DNA of 64,000 nucleotides, from positions 247,178 to 311,177 of the forward strand of contig PSQN01000013.1 of NCBI GenBank assembly GCA_002989075.1, written 5' to 3'. The position numbers and the translations under genes are program-made. Of this stretch, positions 45,153 to 55,867 are shown piece after piece. The notes under the pieces are model-generated. The model had not been told where the DNA came from, made no database searches, and saw nothing but the letters and a program-made list of their open reading frames with translations. The DNA comes from Arthonia radiata (lineage: Eukaryota; Ascomycota; Arthoniomycetes; Arthoniales; Arthoniaceae). Every line of letters starts with the position of its first letter. The first letter of the stretch is position 1.

Positions 45153-47394
45153 GATCCTACACCGCAGTAGCAGAGGTCAGAGCCGGAAGTGACATTTTGG
45201 TCCACGACATGGTAGTCCGTTCGAAGGTGACTGAGGTGGGCTATCAATAGAATTCGATGATCCGTTAGCAATCTTCCTATGCACTGATAAGGCCAGTGTG
45301 ATAGCTACATCCATTTAGAACATCAATATATGTTGGCAAAAATTGAACGACTACTTGATCACGATAGACCGTGCCTTATGCGGTACTGGCGCCGCTTGAA
45401 AAACCTGAGGGGGTCCCGAGAGGGATCTTTGATGGAAGACGCTTACGTTTCGTTCGCCTGGCTTCCGAAACGGTCCTATGTATATCGTTCTGCGGTTGGC
45501 GAGCACTCCGTGGCACCACCGTTTGGTTATGTTTATGACAACGGGCTGCGTGGCGTGTACGGACCTGTTATACAGTAAGTCCGATCGATGATCTTGGGCC
45601 GAGACGCGGGCGTGATAGCACGTCCGGTATGAGTATAACATGTGTGTTTTTGAATCTTTGATCAATGCGTAATGATCATGTAGCGCACCGTTTCATTGCT
45701 CTGCACATGCATACCTGGATTTTGCACTCTTGAGCATGCTACATAGCTCACGGCTGGCAAGGTGGCTTACTGGTGTCTGCATGACGAAAAGCTTGTTCTG
45801 CAGGTATCAAGCTGACCACTGTACGCACTAGCTTGGTCCCGGCACTGAAAGCTGTTGGCAAACTGACCCACCTGCGATAGCGAGTACGATACGCCCCTTG
45901 CTGGAGCGTGTTGAAGATCGATGGGCACGAGACAGCCGTGCCGCATTACGAGCTGGAATCAGTGGAGACGGCATTACGATCCACTCATCGACACGCAAGC
46001 AGCGCTTGAATGAGGCTCAGCAAAGCCGTGTCTCGTGAGCTTTACGATATAAGCAAGGGCAGAGGCAGTCAGGCAGATACGTGACTTTCGAGCTGCGCGG
46101 TCTTGCCGTCCGGCGCCCGTCCAGTGTCGCTGGCTCAGCTCACAGTCAGTTACCACGAACAAACGCCACGACGGCTTGCAGAGCTCATATATACTTCAGC
46201 GACGTCCGTTTCAAGGTGAACAAATTGCGAACCAATTTTCGAACCATCCGTCGAGCCGGGCTGGCCTCGCAAAACGGAGCCTACTCTAAGACGGCCCGCA
46301 GTGCGCGAAAACTTGCCCACCTTGGCGGACACGTTGCCATTGTGCGGAAGCAAGCTTCGAGACAAGCATTCCCTTGCGGGCCGCTGATTAACGCGCTGAG
46401 GATCTGGATAGATGCAGTAAGAACGGACGCGCGTCAACGTGAAGCGATGGATGTTCATTGGTGCGCTGAAAGCTCGATTCCTCAGTATACTGTATGCGGC
46501 TAGCGCTGAAACAGCCAAGAATAGCAACGCTTCCGTTTCCGGCGATTTACGGGCGTATGCATGCGGGTAGCTGCTCCTTCCTTTATCAGATGAAGCTGAC
46601 GAGTGATCCAATGCGTTCTGATCACAGTCTATCTATGTGGTCGTCCCCAAAGCAAGATCGTTTGTGTAAGGTTCTAGGTGAATCTTGTGGATATTGGTTG
46701 GTGTCTATGGATCGAGTTGCTATACGTTCTTGTATACTCGCTTGTGGCTTGATATCGATGATGCGACGCATCGGAAAAGGACGCCTGGCGAGGATCATGA
46801 TCGTTTCAGATCCACCGTCGCACACGATACGCCAGGATTACGCACATAAAATCGAGAACGTGGCAATTCCTCACGCTAGTGCTCCTACTCATGTTAGCGT
46901 GTTTGGCTGTACTTCTAGGCGTCGCGAGGCAAACACGCATCCGTGCCATGTAGGCTTTCAATGACCGTTGTCAGATCTCATCGATGTACCCGTTGACTTG
47001 CGCTGAGCATCCTGCAGGACCTCATCGCCATCAATGCGGCCACGTACTCGTCGCCCCTGCCAGCGCTCGTACTGCGTGCTGAAACCATGGTTCACGAGCC
47101 GTGGTGGACCTTTCATGGGTAAGTGTTGAGCATTGACCGCCGCAACTCATGCTCGGACCAGTCAGAAGCTCCACAACGGCGCCAATGCGGCGCGTTCGAA
47201 GCGTTGCGTTCAACGTGGCCTCCGGAATGTGGTCTGCGAATCGTGTCAACATCGCTCTGTCATAAGACGATCTTTCCTCTTGGCACAGCAGAATCAGCAA
47301 GACCCTCATTTACCACCTGCCTATCTGTATCTTCAAGAAGAACAGGCCAAGACTCCTACGAGATAATTATTACATTCTCTCACACCGAACCAAA
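45153..47394. other. Intergenic region in the small-gene array
   Basis: No firm gene is seen. An 82-codon frame from ATG 45330 (MLAKIERLLDHDRPCL) ends at a donor-like CAGTAAGT and could be a first exon. A weak two-exon candidate is at 46010-46289. A TATATA element lies at about 46188. Confidence 0.35.
46010..46289 (+). other. Weak candidate array member
   Basis: ATG 46010 opens MRLSKA, followed in phase 0 by GTGTCT (a weak donor also used at 51242). The acceptor CTCACAG at 46145 opens a 47-codon frame with coding-like composition (SVTTNKRHDGLQSSYILQRR) ending at TAA 46287-46289. The layout fits the array (six-codon first exon, phase 0), but the donor is weak and the call was guided by the pattern. 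Confidence 0.22.
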
Positions 47395-47769
47395 ATGAGC
47401 AACACAGACTACGGGCGACAGGCGGAGATGCAGAGCAACCCACAAACAGATAAGCCCAAGAAAGAAGACACGAATTGCTTGGAGACAGCTGCCAAAGTAT
47501 GATTGTCCCGTTTTGGAAGTCTGAGAAGTACGCTGACGTTTTGCAAGTGGATGTGCTGTTACTTCGCCTGCAAGTGGGCGTGTGGCGATGACTGCGCTAA
47601 CGACTGTCTCGCGATTGTGTGTTGCGAGAAAGTCTGCTGCTCATGGTGTCCTTTCTGCCCCAACTCGAAGTGCTCTTTCTGGCCTTGCAACTTCTGCGAG
47701 TGCTGCAGAGATGAGGACCACTCAGAGCATCACGACGTAGAGAAACCGTCACCTGCGAGCTTGGATTAG
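47395..47769 (+). CDS. Extremely cysteine-rich small protein, array member 3
   Basis: Two exons (47395-47496, 47548-47769) with a phase-0, 51-nt intron (GTATGA donor, CGCTGACG branch, TTGCAAG acceptor) give 107 residues. The hydrophilic N-terminus MSNTDYGRQAEMQSNPQTD resembles the other array members. Residues 35-90 hold about 17 cysteines, many as CC pairs or CxxC (WMCCYFACKWACGDDCANDC, then VCCEKVCCSWCPFCPNSKC). The end is acidic with His (DHSEHHDVE). There is no signal peptide, so it is probably cytosolic or membrane-attached. Metal binding or palmitoylated membrane attachment are possible readings; neither is shown. The Cys spacing is not that of classical fungal metallothioneins. Confidence 0.75.
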
Positions 47770-49922
47770 CGTATTAAAAGGGTACTTGATGGAGTTTGGA
47801 CATCGAACTGATTAGCGGCGTCGGTTATCTTGAACAACAGCTTGCGTTGTTAAGGTCTCGAAAATGGTGGGATTGCCACTTGGACGTGCCAGAAGTTCCT
47901 TGAGTCTGGAACTTTGAAAGTTCAGAAGTAGACAACATGGTATCATCCGGCGCCGTCGCGGATAGTTTGATCATGAATACAGGTCAACATGGGCTGAGCA
48001 CTTGTCATCTCCATCATCTCTACTTGCAAACTTTTGCTTGTTTACTTTACCCCAAGTTCAAATTGCAACATGAGGAAACCTATTCGGCATTGATGTTCGC
48101 CGCTCACCACTATTAACTTCTGAAAGTAGAGCATCGACTGTCTGCACTTTGGCTTTCGACCGAGCTTGCACTCTCCATTACTTTACGCGGTCTTCGGTCT
48201 TGTGCTGAAAAGCCTTGTGAGTCTATTTTGAAGCTGTGTGATTCAGTGCAAAGCATGTTTGCGCACAACGCCACTTGCGCCCACGCAAGGACTGGACGCT
48301 TGCTGAGAAACTGTCACTCCTAGTAAGTACATACCCTCAGAAACACCTGCTAGCCGCAGTATTCAGTAGCACTCATGGGGCTCGTTGTGCTTTTGGATAA
48401 TCGCCTAGTCCAGCGCTCAATGCACATTAATGGAATCGAGCAGGTTTCCCGTATTCAACGGCGGCGAACACAGTCACCTTTCCCTTTTGCGACGGACCGG
48501 TCAAGGACCTCACAGCTGTTAATCGCTAGCATCTCGTCCCTTCTGCAATCTGATCTTTAAATTTTTGAGCCAAACCCGCTTTCGCAGACATCAAGAAGTG
48601 CGTTGACTGCTAGGGGCTTCCCCCATCGACGTCACAAATTTCGACCTCAGTACTGAGTATGTCCGGCCAACCGAATCTTCGAGAGAAGATGAGGTCAAGA
48701 GGCAGCAGTGATTCAGACGTGTCCAAGGACGACAGTCATTGCTGCTCGAACTAGTGCTTGGTAAGCCAGCACAGTACTCAGATCAACCGTGCTAGGGCGA
48801 TGTTAATCCGAACAACTAGGCTGGTTTGGCCACGTGTTGCGTTACAAAGCAGTCGGACGCTGACGAAGGGTGTTGTGCAAAGCTTTGCATATGCTGTCGC
48901 GCAGAGAGCGTCATTGCAAAAGCCCGGAAGAGAAGAGCAGCCAGAAAAGGATCATGGGACTAGAGTGCTCGACTGTAGGCGGCTAAGATCGGACGCTGCA
49001 CCTGGAGTAAGAAGACGCGCTGGTCAACATTCGTCGCCCAAGTGGAGCTCGGTAGCTTGCCATGGAAGATGGACTTCGTCAAGTCTCCATCGCCGCTGGA
49101 ACCTTGGTGCTATGCTGAGGTAGCTCGACACATGCAGGTCTCTACATCTACTCCTACCAGTATCCTGGAAGGAGTTCAGCACAGAAATCGTGAGCGAAGT
49201 CTCCAATCTTGAGCTGCAGCATCGGTAACCGTTGTCGTTCTCACGTGAGTCTTATGTTGAGCGAATGAGCTACTGTGACAGACTGGACGGTGCAATCCAT
49301 GAAGCGCACAAGGAGGCAACGGCAACACTTTGCCAAGAAATTTGGATCACGCTAGAGTGCAAAGAGGCTAAGTGCGGCAGATGTAATACTGTGTTTCTCA
49401 ATCGAGTAACCATCCATACCTCCACGTGTATCTTCACACCCACTCTTCCCACAATAAAGCACCGCTCAGCTTGTCCCGTAGAGACCAACAACATGAGCTC
49501 TACTACACTTCGCCGCTCGATGATCTTGTGTTGGTCTGACTGCCGACGCATTGTTATGTCAGCACGATTGTCTGACCCAGTCACCCGCGTCCGCTGCCAC
49601 TTTCAAGGGACACCTATCATGTACCGTGTTGGTAGGGAAATCGTTGCATACTTGAAACTTCAAGATGTCCATCGTCCATCGCCCGACAGTCATCAGACAA
49701 CGTGTCTGCATACCTAGCTGTCAAGATCCTGCCAATTGTTGCGATCATGTCCCTTGAGCACGCGTACTGCATTGGCGCCCTCTACTTGATCTAATAAGAA
49801 GATTGTTCCTTTGCTTGTATCATAATTAGCCCAGATTTTCATCATTCCGCTGCTCTTCATACGACCTCGCTCCAAGAAAGTGAACCGGCATTTCTACTTG
49901 GATCGTTCTCATCGCAAGAACG
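47770..49922. other. Intergenic region in the small-gene array
   Basis: A coding-like exon at 48614-48754 is listed separately. A 151-codon frame from ATG 49265 (MSYCDRLDGAIHEAHKEA) has mixed composition and no supporting context. Otherwise nothing is seen. Confidence 0.35.
48614..48754 (+). other. Coding-like last exon of a possible array member
   Basis: After the acceptor GACTGCTAG (48605-48613), a frame of 46 codons reads LPPSTSQISTSVLSMSGQPN, then LREKMRSRGSSDSDVSKDDS, and stops at TAG 48752-48754. Composition matches the array proteins. A first exon could end at EQ/GTTTCC near 48448 (MHINGIEQ), but the donor is weak. Alternatively translation starts at the internal ATG 48659. Confidence 0.3.
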
Positions 49923-50325
49923 ATGTCTTCGGCCGATAAAGCTGCAAATACGTCGGGCCAGCAGACGGCTAAAGAGGCCAAACACCCTGATGTGAGTGCA
50001 CACAAGAGGCTATCAAGCAAGGACGCATCGCAGTGAGCGACGTTTCGGGACTAATCACGACTCACAGCGGAAAACAATTACTGATGCTCTGGGCGATGCA
50101 AGTTTCCGCCTCTCCAGCGCACAACCCCCTCTTACTTACTGTTGCATGCTAGGAGTCGACGCTCCGCAAACTTGGAAGGACATTCAAGGACAATAATTTT
50201 CTTCAAAGGGACGAAGAGCAGACCCAAGTCGACGATTGGCGACCCGGCGGCAAAAGGTTAGAGAGTATGTCGTACGCCGCAGATGTTATCGCATTGTATG
50301 TGTGCATACAGACTACGAACTTTGA
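49923..50325 (+). CDS. Small hydrophilic protein, array member 4
   Basis: Proposed exons are 49923-49991, 50068-50097, 50153-50264 and 50312-50325, giving 74 residues. Exon 1 codes for MSSADKAANTSGQQTAKEAK and HPD, ending at a strong donor GTGAGT in phase 0. Exon 2 codes for RKTITDALGD. The second intron would use a GC donor (GCAAGT) as the RNA polymerase gene does, and leads to ESTLRKLGRTFKDNN, then RDEEQTQVDDWRPGGKR. The third intron (GTATGT to TACAG) closes the protein at ENYEL. Exons 1-3 are coding-like; the end could instead run on in the open frame to 50470. No known domain. Confidence 0.5.
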
Positions 50326-50959
50326 AAAGGTGCCGCGGACCTTTCGAGCTAGAGCATCCGTCCGTAATGTTCTCAGGACACAGCTCAGTGGCATTGTCAC
50401 TCGCTCGGGGGCGTTAGGCTCACCACAAAAGAGGTATGATGCTATTCGGATTGCCCTTTCCAGCCAGTAATGCATAGCTTATGAGGTCTTGCTCGCTTGT
50501 TTGCTGTTCGATATCACCTGCTACTTGAGCTGTGAGTGATGCAATTTCCGCTCGCGTCTCACCGCAGATGCGTAGAACTTGTGCAAGTCCAGTCATCTAC
50601 TGCTGGTCTCATACCGGTGCGTAAGTGCGGTCTAGCCGTCTCGAGACAGTCAATGGATCTGCGGCCCTCCTCCCATGCAAAATGCATGTGTGAAAGAACC
50701 CGCACTGTTAAAACTTCAAATAAGCGTGCTAACCCACATCCGATTCCCTCAACTCACGGTTTCTGGCCTTCGGCTCTCACCCTGTTATACACTACCACGC
50801 TGACGTTATATAACCGTCCCATAACATGACAGCTACGCGCCGCAACATCAACGTCACTCCGCAATAATCCAGCAACGTGTCCTCGACAGCCTCGTTACTT
50901 CCACAACATCGTCAGACCATTTGTAAGCTCTCAAGTGCCACCGTCCTTTTCCAAGGTCA
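50326..50959. other. Intergenic region in the small-gene array
   Basis: No gene is supported. A TATATAA element lies at about 50807, some 150 bp before the next candidate start. Confidence 0.4.
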
Positions 50960-51384
50960 ATGAAAGCTGGGAAATGTCGCACTTCATCAAACGTGGAAAC
51001 AACGACCATCGCATCTGCGCTGTCGATACGACCAAAGCTGCAATCGCGGAGCATCCGCCGAGAAGTGACTGGCGCACCTGGTTAGGCAACATGAAAAGAG
51101 AGCATCTCACGGGCGCGAACGAGACGTCAGCGTAGGTCTCGACAGCACACGCTTCAACGGCCACGTCATCTGCCGCTTCGACGGCTCACGAGGTGAAGTC
51201 TGACTATGGTGCTAAAGGAAGTGAGCAGGCGGACCTCAAGGGTGTCTGATGCATCAAGACTGCCATCTTGAGTTTACTTGTCTTCCAACATGTACCAGAA
51301 GCCTACCAGGCGGCCTCCGTCGTACAAAAATTCAAAGAAGTCTTTCAAAAGTTGCTCCATGGCGATGCATCACCTAGCCCGTGA
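50960..51384 (+). CDS. Small hydrophilic protein, array member 5
   Basis: Proposed exons are 50960-50992, 51136-51241 and 51299-51384, giving 74 residues. Exon 1 is MKAGKCRTSSN with a weak phase-0 donor (GTGGAA). Exons 2 and 3 are well supported by composition: SAASTAHEVKSDYGAKGSEQ joins ADLK to EAYQAASVVQKFKEVFQKLL through a 57-nt phase-1 intron ending TACCAG. Exon 2 can also be reached in the same frame from ATG 50974 only across an in-frame TAG (51133), so the first exon is the weak point. The C-terminal part is predicted to be helical. No domain is recognised. Confidence 0.48.
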
Positions 51385-51925
51385 CTTAGCCCCCCCAAAG
51401 CACCTCCACAAACTCCACGGTCAGACCCGTCACCGTTCAACGTGGTCCCTTATCTTCTCAGACAACCACATACACGCCAGTGTGTCTAACCGCGTCATGC
51501 TCACAAGCACAAACAGCTGACTCACGACACAGGCCATCTGTCCTCATGCATCAGCCGCTCGCCAATCGCTCCCTTGCGGTTTCACATTGAGAAACACCGC
51601 CCGGGGCCAAGGGGCGGCCCGTGGCTCGCGTATTATGACACTTACTCACGGTATAGGAATGAGCGATGACGTTGAGTGCCATTGGAGCCATTGGGACGTT
51701 TGATACCTGACGTGGTTGAGACGTCACTTTCCACGTGTTGTCCAACACTCGATCATGCAGAATCGGCGACCGACAGAGTGTGTTCTCCACGTGTTCACGA
51801 CTGCTCAATCTGGTCGTATATATGGCCCACCGCGGCCACCGCCTGGATACATCCACAATGAGACCAGAGTTCCACACCAGCGTAACACATCGAGCGTCAC
51901 CCCCGCACCGCGAAACTAACGCACC
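51385..51925. promoter_or_regulatory. Upstream region of array member 6 with TATA box
   Basis: TATATATG at 51817-51824 lies about 109 bp before ATG 51926, nearly the same distance as the TATAAAAA box of array member 2 (113 bp). The rest of the span shows no gene. Confidence 0.45.
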
Positions 51926-52235
51926 ATGCCTTGGAATCCCAAAGAAGCGGTGCAAAAGGTACGCAGCTTCTCTGGCGTGCGCGTTGGCCCAGGCGCCCGT
52001 TGGCAACCGGCGGCTCTCCCTGCTTTCGTCGATGCTGTGTAGAACAGCTCGGTTGACGCCATTGCAGATCACGAACCTCGGGAGGGGTCACACCAAAGAT
52101 ACCACCAGCACAACCGCCAAGTCCAGCGGCGGGGATAAAAGCGTTGCTTTGTCGAGACCGGATGGCAGCAAGCAGACAATAAAACAACGCGAGAAGGAGG
52201 AGGACAAACATGCAGGGACCTGGATGAGAAGTTGA
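51926..52235 (+). CDS. Small hydrophilic protein, array member 6
   Basis: Exon 1 (51926-51958) codes for MPWNPKEAVQK. A 109-nt phase-0 intron (donor AAG/GTACGC, acceptor ATTGCAG) leads to exon 2 (52068-52235), for 66 residues in all. Exon 2 reads ITNLGRGHTKDTTSTTAKSS, then GGDKSVALSRPDGSKQTIKQ, and ends in REKEEDKHAGTWMRS. The protein is strongly basic and acidic with few hydrophobic residues, so probably disordered. First exon length, phase and composition match members 7 to 9. Function unknown. Confidence 0.72.
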
Positions 52236-53037
52236 TTTGAGCGTCGGTGCGTGCTGTTGAGGAGGTGTGGAGAGTGTGACGGGTGGTAGGTAGCGGCGTG
52301 GATACTCCGCTCTACTCCTGGAGTTAGGTGAGCAGATATCGTGTGCGATTGATGAATGACGTCCATCAGCAAATCTGAGTTCGCTGCCATCGCGAGGGGA
52401 GGCGCTTTGCTAGGGCTTCGTTAGTGACTGCGCTCCCTAGTAAGTGGTCCGGCGGTCCTCGCAGTCAGCGAAGTAGACTTGCCAGTCGCTTAGCGGTTTT
52501 GCAGCTTACCTGGCTCATGGTGAATCTAATGGTGTAGCTATTTGTCATCATCGAACCGACTTGCGAGGACGTGCGCAGCACCATCAACAAGCACATACAC
52601 CGTCGTCTAACGAGTTCACTTTGCGTGTATGAGTCTTTCCCTTGCTCGACCATCCAGGAGTTGCCCAAACACCACTGTCGCAACATGACCCGCTTTTGGA
52701 ACACAGTGGCTCCTCGCAACACAGACTACGTGTTCTCAAATCAACAACGCTCGAGGAACCATACCGCATCAGTACCCTAAGCGCGACAGAAGGCCAAGGA
52801 GGGCTCTTGAACTGCATCTCAAACGAGTTAGAAGTGCACACATCTCAAATATACCCATTAGCGTCCCGCGCGACGTGTACTTACAAACACTAGCGACGTC
52901 ACACAACGCGGCTGTCTTCTGATGGATTCTTGATACCCTGTAAGATCGACTGCGCAGTTACTTTGAACTGGACAAGAAAAACATACCTCAACACCTGGAG
53001 CACTCACCACCAAATCACAGACAGAGCGCAAAGCACA
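52236..53037. other. Intergenic region in the small-gene array
   Basis: ATG 52686 opens MTRFWNT, close to MGRLWN of array member 8, and is followed by GTGGCT in phase 0. The exon reached from CGACAG (KAKEGS, stop) is too short to be convincing. It may be a decayed array member. No other gene is seen. Confidence 0.35.
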
Positions 53038-53393
53038 ATGTCCCTCTTACACAAAATCACACACGTACCTCGCCCCTCCCGAAAACTTCCCGTCCAAACG
53101 CGAACTAACACATCCAGCCCTTTGACCGCCATAACAAACCCACCACCACCAAGTCAACAAACACAACCACCTCCAAGACCGCCGCAGACAACAATCTCCA
53201 CGACGCGCCGACCGCAGACTCCGACAAAGCCCTGCCGCCTGTGCCTAAAAAGAAGCATCTAGAGGCGCACCCAAAAACGCTGCTCGAGGCGATGGGCATG
53301 CGGAAGAAGCGCTTGGGCTCGCCGGACTCGGTTTCGAGTACTACGGGGGTGTACGACCCGCCGGACGAGCGCGAGCGGGTGCCTGAGAGTTGA
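53038..53393 (+). CDS. Small hydrophilic protein, array member 7
   Basis: Exon 1 (53038-53064) codes for nine residues, MSLLHKITH. A 53-nt phase-0 intron (donor GTACCT, branch ACTAAC, acceptor CATCCAG) leads to exon 2 (53118-53393), for 100 residues in all. Exon 2 starts PFDRHNKPTTTKSTNTTTSK, continues with ADSDKALPPVPKKKHLEAHP and MGMRKKRLGSPDSVSSTTGV, and ends ERVPES. Unspliced, the first ATG gives an unrelated Pro/Thr-rich frame of 74 codons ending at 53262; the spliced frame is longer and more protein-like. PPVPKKKH could be an SH3-type proline motif (inference). No known domain. Confidence 0.72.
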
Positions 53394-54127
53394 GGTGAGG
53401 GTGCGATGGGTTGAGGGAGGGAAGGTGCGTGGCGTTTGATGGGTTGTGGGATGAGTTTGGATGTGGGAGGAGGTAGGGTGGCGAAGGGCAGTTGAGGTAC
53501 GCTTAACCGTGAGTTGACGAGATGACAAGCGATCGTTTTCTTGCTGACTGCCTTACGGCCAGGAGGGTTTCGAATGCCATTTGGTCGGGAGAACGGTAAT
53601 CGAGGTGATTTAAGTTGAGTATTCTGCTGAAGTGTGTAGTGGAAAACGTCCGCCCGCGCATAGCGCACTCAACCTCTTCTTGCGCCTGCATTGAGACCTT
53701 TCTTGCGACTTGCCGGACCTCACGGTCTTGGCTCTTGTTGATGACTGATCGACTTCCAGTTTTGATCATCTCACGACTGTTCGCAATCGCATTCATGATG
53801 GCCCGTAAGCACCGCGCGCCAGCTGTCCCTCGCAGTCTGCTCACCCCTCGGGCCCCTCGCCTCGACTCGCTCGTATAGTCGACACTTGGGGCCAAGGGCC
53901 GGCAACACCTCGTCGTATGGCGTATGACGCCAGATGTCAATGACTGAGGCCACAAGCTATTACGTGTTCTCGAAGGCCTTTACTATGTCTTGCTTTTCCT
54001 TACACGATGTACCAATCTCTTGTTGGAGCACAGCACCATTCATCAATTACTTCCTATCAACCTTGGAGGAAGCCGTCTGCGCCACTAGAACACAACATAC
54101 CTACATCAACCGCGCAAATCGCACGCC
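53394..54127. other. Intergenic region in the small-gene array
   Basis: No gene is supported; long minus-strand frames across 53105-53955 are shadows or random. Confidence 0.4.
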
Positions 54128-54592
54128 ATGGGAAGGCTCTGGAATGTAAGTGCCGCCCAGCGAGATCCTGCGCTTGTTGGAATGTTGTGAGAGGTCCGAT
54201 TCCTGACCCGGATGTAGTTCGTCAAACCCAAGAAAGACCACACGGCCACTGGCGCCAATAAGGCCCCTGAGATGACAACCACAGCGGCTTTCACAGGCTC
54301 GACTACAGGGCCTGTACGCCGGTCGCTGGACAAGGTCATACCTTCGCACCTGCTTAGCGACAAGCACCAGAACCAGCAGAGAGAGCGCGCCTCGTCAATG
54401 GCGTCCAACAAGACGGTGAGCAGCACCAAGGGTGGGTATGCGTCGTCAACGGCGTCCAACGAGACGGCGAGCAGCACCAAGGGTGTGTATGCGCGGTCAA
54501 GGCCGCCGTCCAACGAGACGGTGAGCAGCACCAAGGGTGTGTATGCGGCGTCGCGTAAGCACGAGCGTGTGCGAGAGGAGGAGGAACAATAG
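54128..54592 (+). CDS. Small hydrophilic repeat protein, array member 8
   Basis: Exon 1 (54128-54145) codes for only six residues, MGRLWN. A 72-nt phase-0 intron (donor GTAAGT, CTGAC branch, acceptor GATGTAG) leads to exon 2 (54218-54592), for 130 residues in all. Exon 2 starts FVKPKKDHTATGANKAPEMT, then RRSLDKVIPSHLLSDKHQNQ. Three tandem copies of a motif like SNETVSSTKGVYA follow (about residues 75-120), and the end is RKHERVREEEEQ. The splice signals are all canonical. The repeats suggest a linear motif used several times, for instance a phosphorylation or docking site (inference). No known family. Confidence 0.75.
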
Positions 54593-55370
54593 ATCGATGA
54601 GGCATTGCTGGCGCTGCATGAGACACATCCGGGATCTTTAGCGGTGCTGTTACGGTTAACACGATTTTTGAAATGCGCAACGGCGAACGTGCCTTTTGTT
54701 TCGAGCATTGCGCTGTCTCTTCATCATTGTGGCGCCATCACTCAGGCAAAAGGACTTTAGTGCCCCAGCCTCACCGCGTGGCATTCTCTGCTTGTACCGT
54801 TTGGTCATGTTGAAGGCTAAGGATTGCTGTCACTCGATTGATAAAAGGCGGTGGGTTTCTCAAACAGCTCCGGTATGCTTGGAAGTCCTCCAGACAGCCA
54901 TTAGCGCGGTCCGCGTCGTCAGCCAGGAAACCAGGACATGTCATCAAGGACAATCAGCGCCGTCCACCTGCAGACGCCATGTGTTCGTCCGTCACGCACG
55001 GATGACACGAAGCGCGTGCCGCTTTCTTCATTAGGCGGCTTTGCTCCACGTGCGACCCCTTGGATCGTTCATTTTGACCCATGGATCTGTGACCATGGAA
55101 GGGTTCGGCTTGGTGGGCCTCCCCATCTGAAACGAGTCGTCCCAGACGCATAGTGTTGAACGGCGGGTCCATCGCAAGCTTACCCGCGCTTCTCGCCTGT
55201 CAGCGTGAACTCCATCGTATGAATCTCAGATGGCGTGACGTGTCGTCTTGTCGTTAACGTGCTCATTGCTTCTCATATGCTACCTCCCCGTTCAGACAAC
55301 CTCAACAAACAGTGCCCCCATCATTTTTCGAGCATCCTCTTCCTCCTTCACACAGCCCAACAAACTCATC
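54593..55370. other. Intergenic region in the small-gene array
   Basis: No gene is supported. The 3' end of this span is a CA/CT-rich leader for array member 9. Confidence 0.4.
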
Positions 55371-55664
55371 ATGAACGCCGCCAAAGATGCAGTCGAAAAG
55401 GTTCCTACTCCTCATTCTGTACACATCAAACCCAGTGGTCGTACGCTGACCTAGCAGAAACTCCACCTCAAGTCAGATAAACACAGGTCTTCGACTACCG
55501 ACAGCACCACGACTGCTGCGGTCAAGGATGAAGAGTCCACCAAGGAAGCCGAGCCGCGCGAGAGCATGGATTCGGACTCGAGCGCTCGGGGCATCTTCAA
55601 TGGGAAGCGGGGCTGGGGTTTCCGTTCTAGGCGCTCGCACCCACCTGACAATGAGACGAAGTGA
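55371..55664 (+). CDS. Small hydrophilic protein, array member 9
   Basis: Exon 1 (55371-55400) codes for MNAAKDAVEK. A 54-nt phase-0 intron (donor AAG/GTTCCT, branch GCTGAC, acceptor CTAG) leads to exon 2 (55455-55664), for 79 residues in all. Exon 2 reads QKLHLKSDKHRSSTTDSTTT, then AAVKDEESTKEAEPRESMDS, and ends with a basic aromatic stretch, KRGWGFRSRRSHPP. The first exon resembles MPWNPKEAVQK of member 6 (both end in AVxK). The donor GTTCCT is weak but the branch site and frame are good. RSM22 lies convergently 204 bp away. Function unknown. Confidence 0.68.
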
Positions 55665-55867
55665 GGTGTCGTGTCGTTAGCGGTGCTGTCCAGACAATGA
55701 CTGAGCGTGTCCGGATTCGGCCGCGCGTTGACACTCAATCGTGATGTCTCGCATCGTCGAAGGCAAGGCGCTGGCAGCCGGCCTGATGTGAGATCTAGTA
55801 TAATCCGCTGATAGCTATACGAGCCCTTATCATACAGTCAGAACGCACCCTATCCTTCCCCCTCAAG

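Noticed and set aside
49232-49717. Plus-strand frame of 161 codons
   Set aside because: It has no ATG at its start, mixed composition and no splice context; the minus frame over it is no better.
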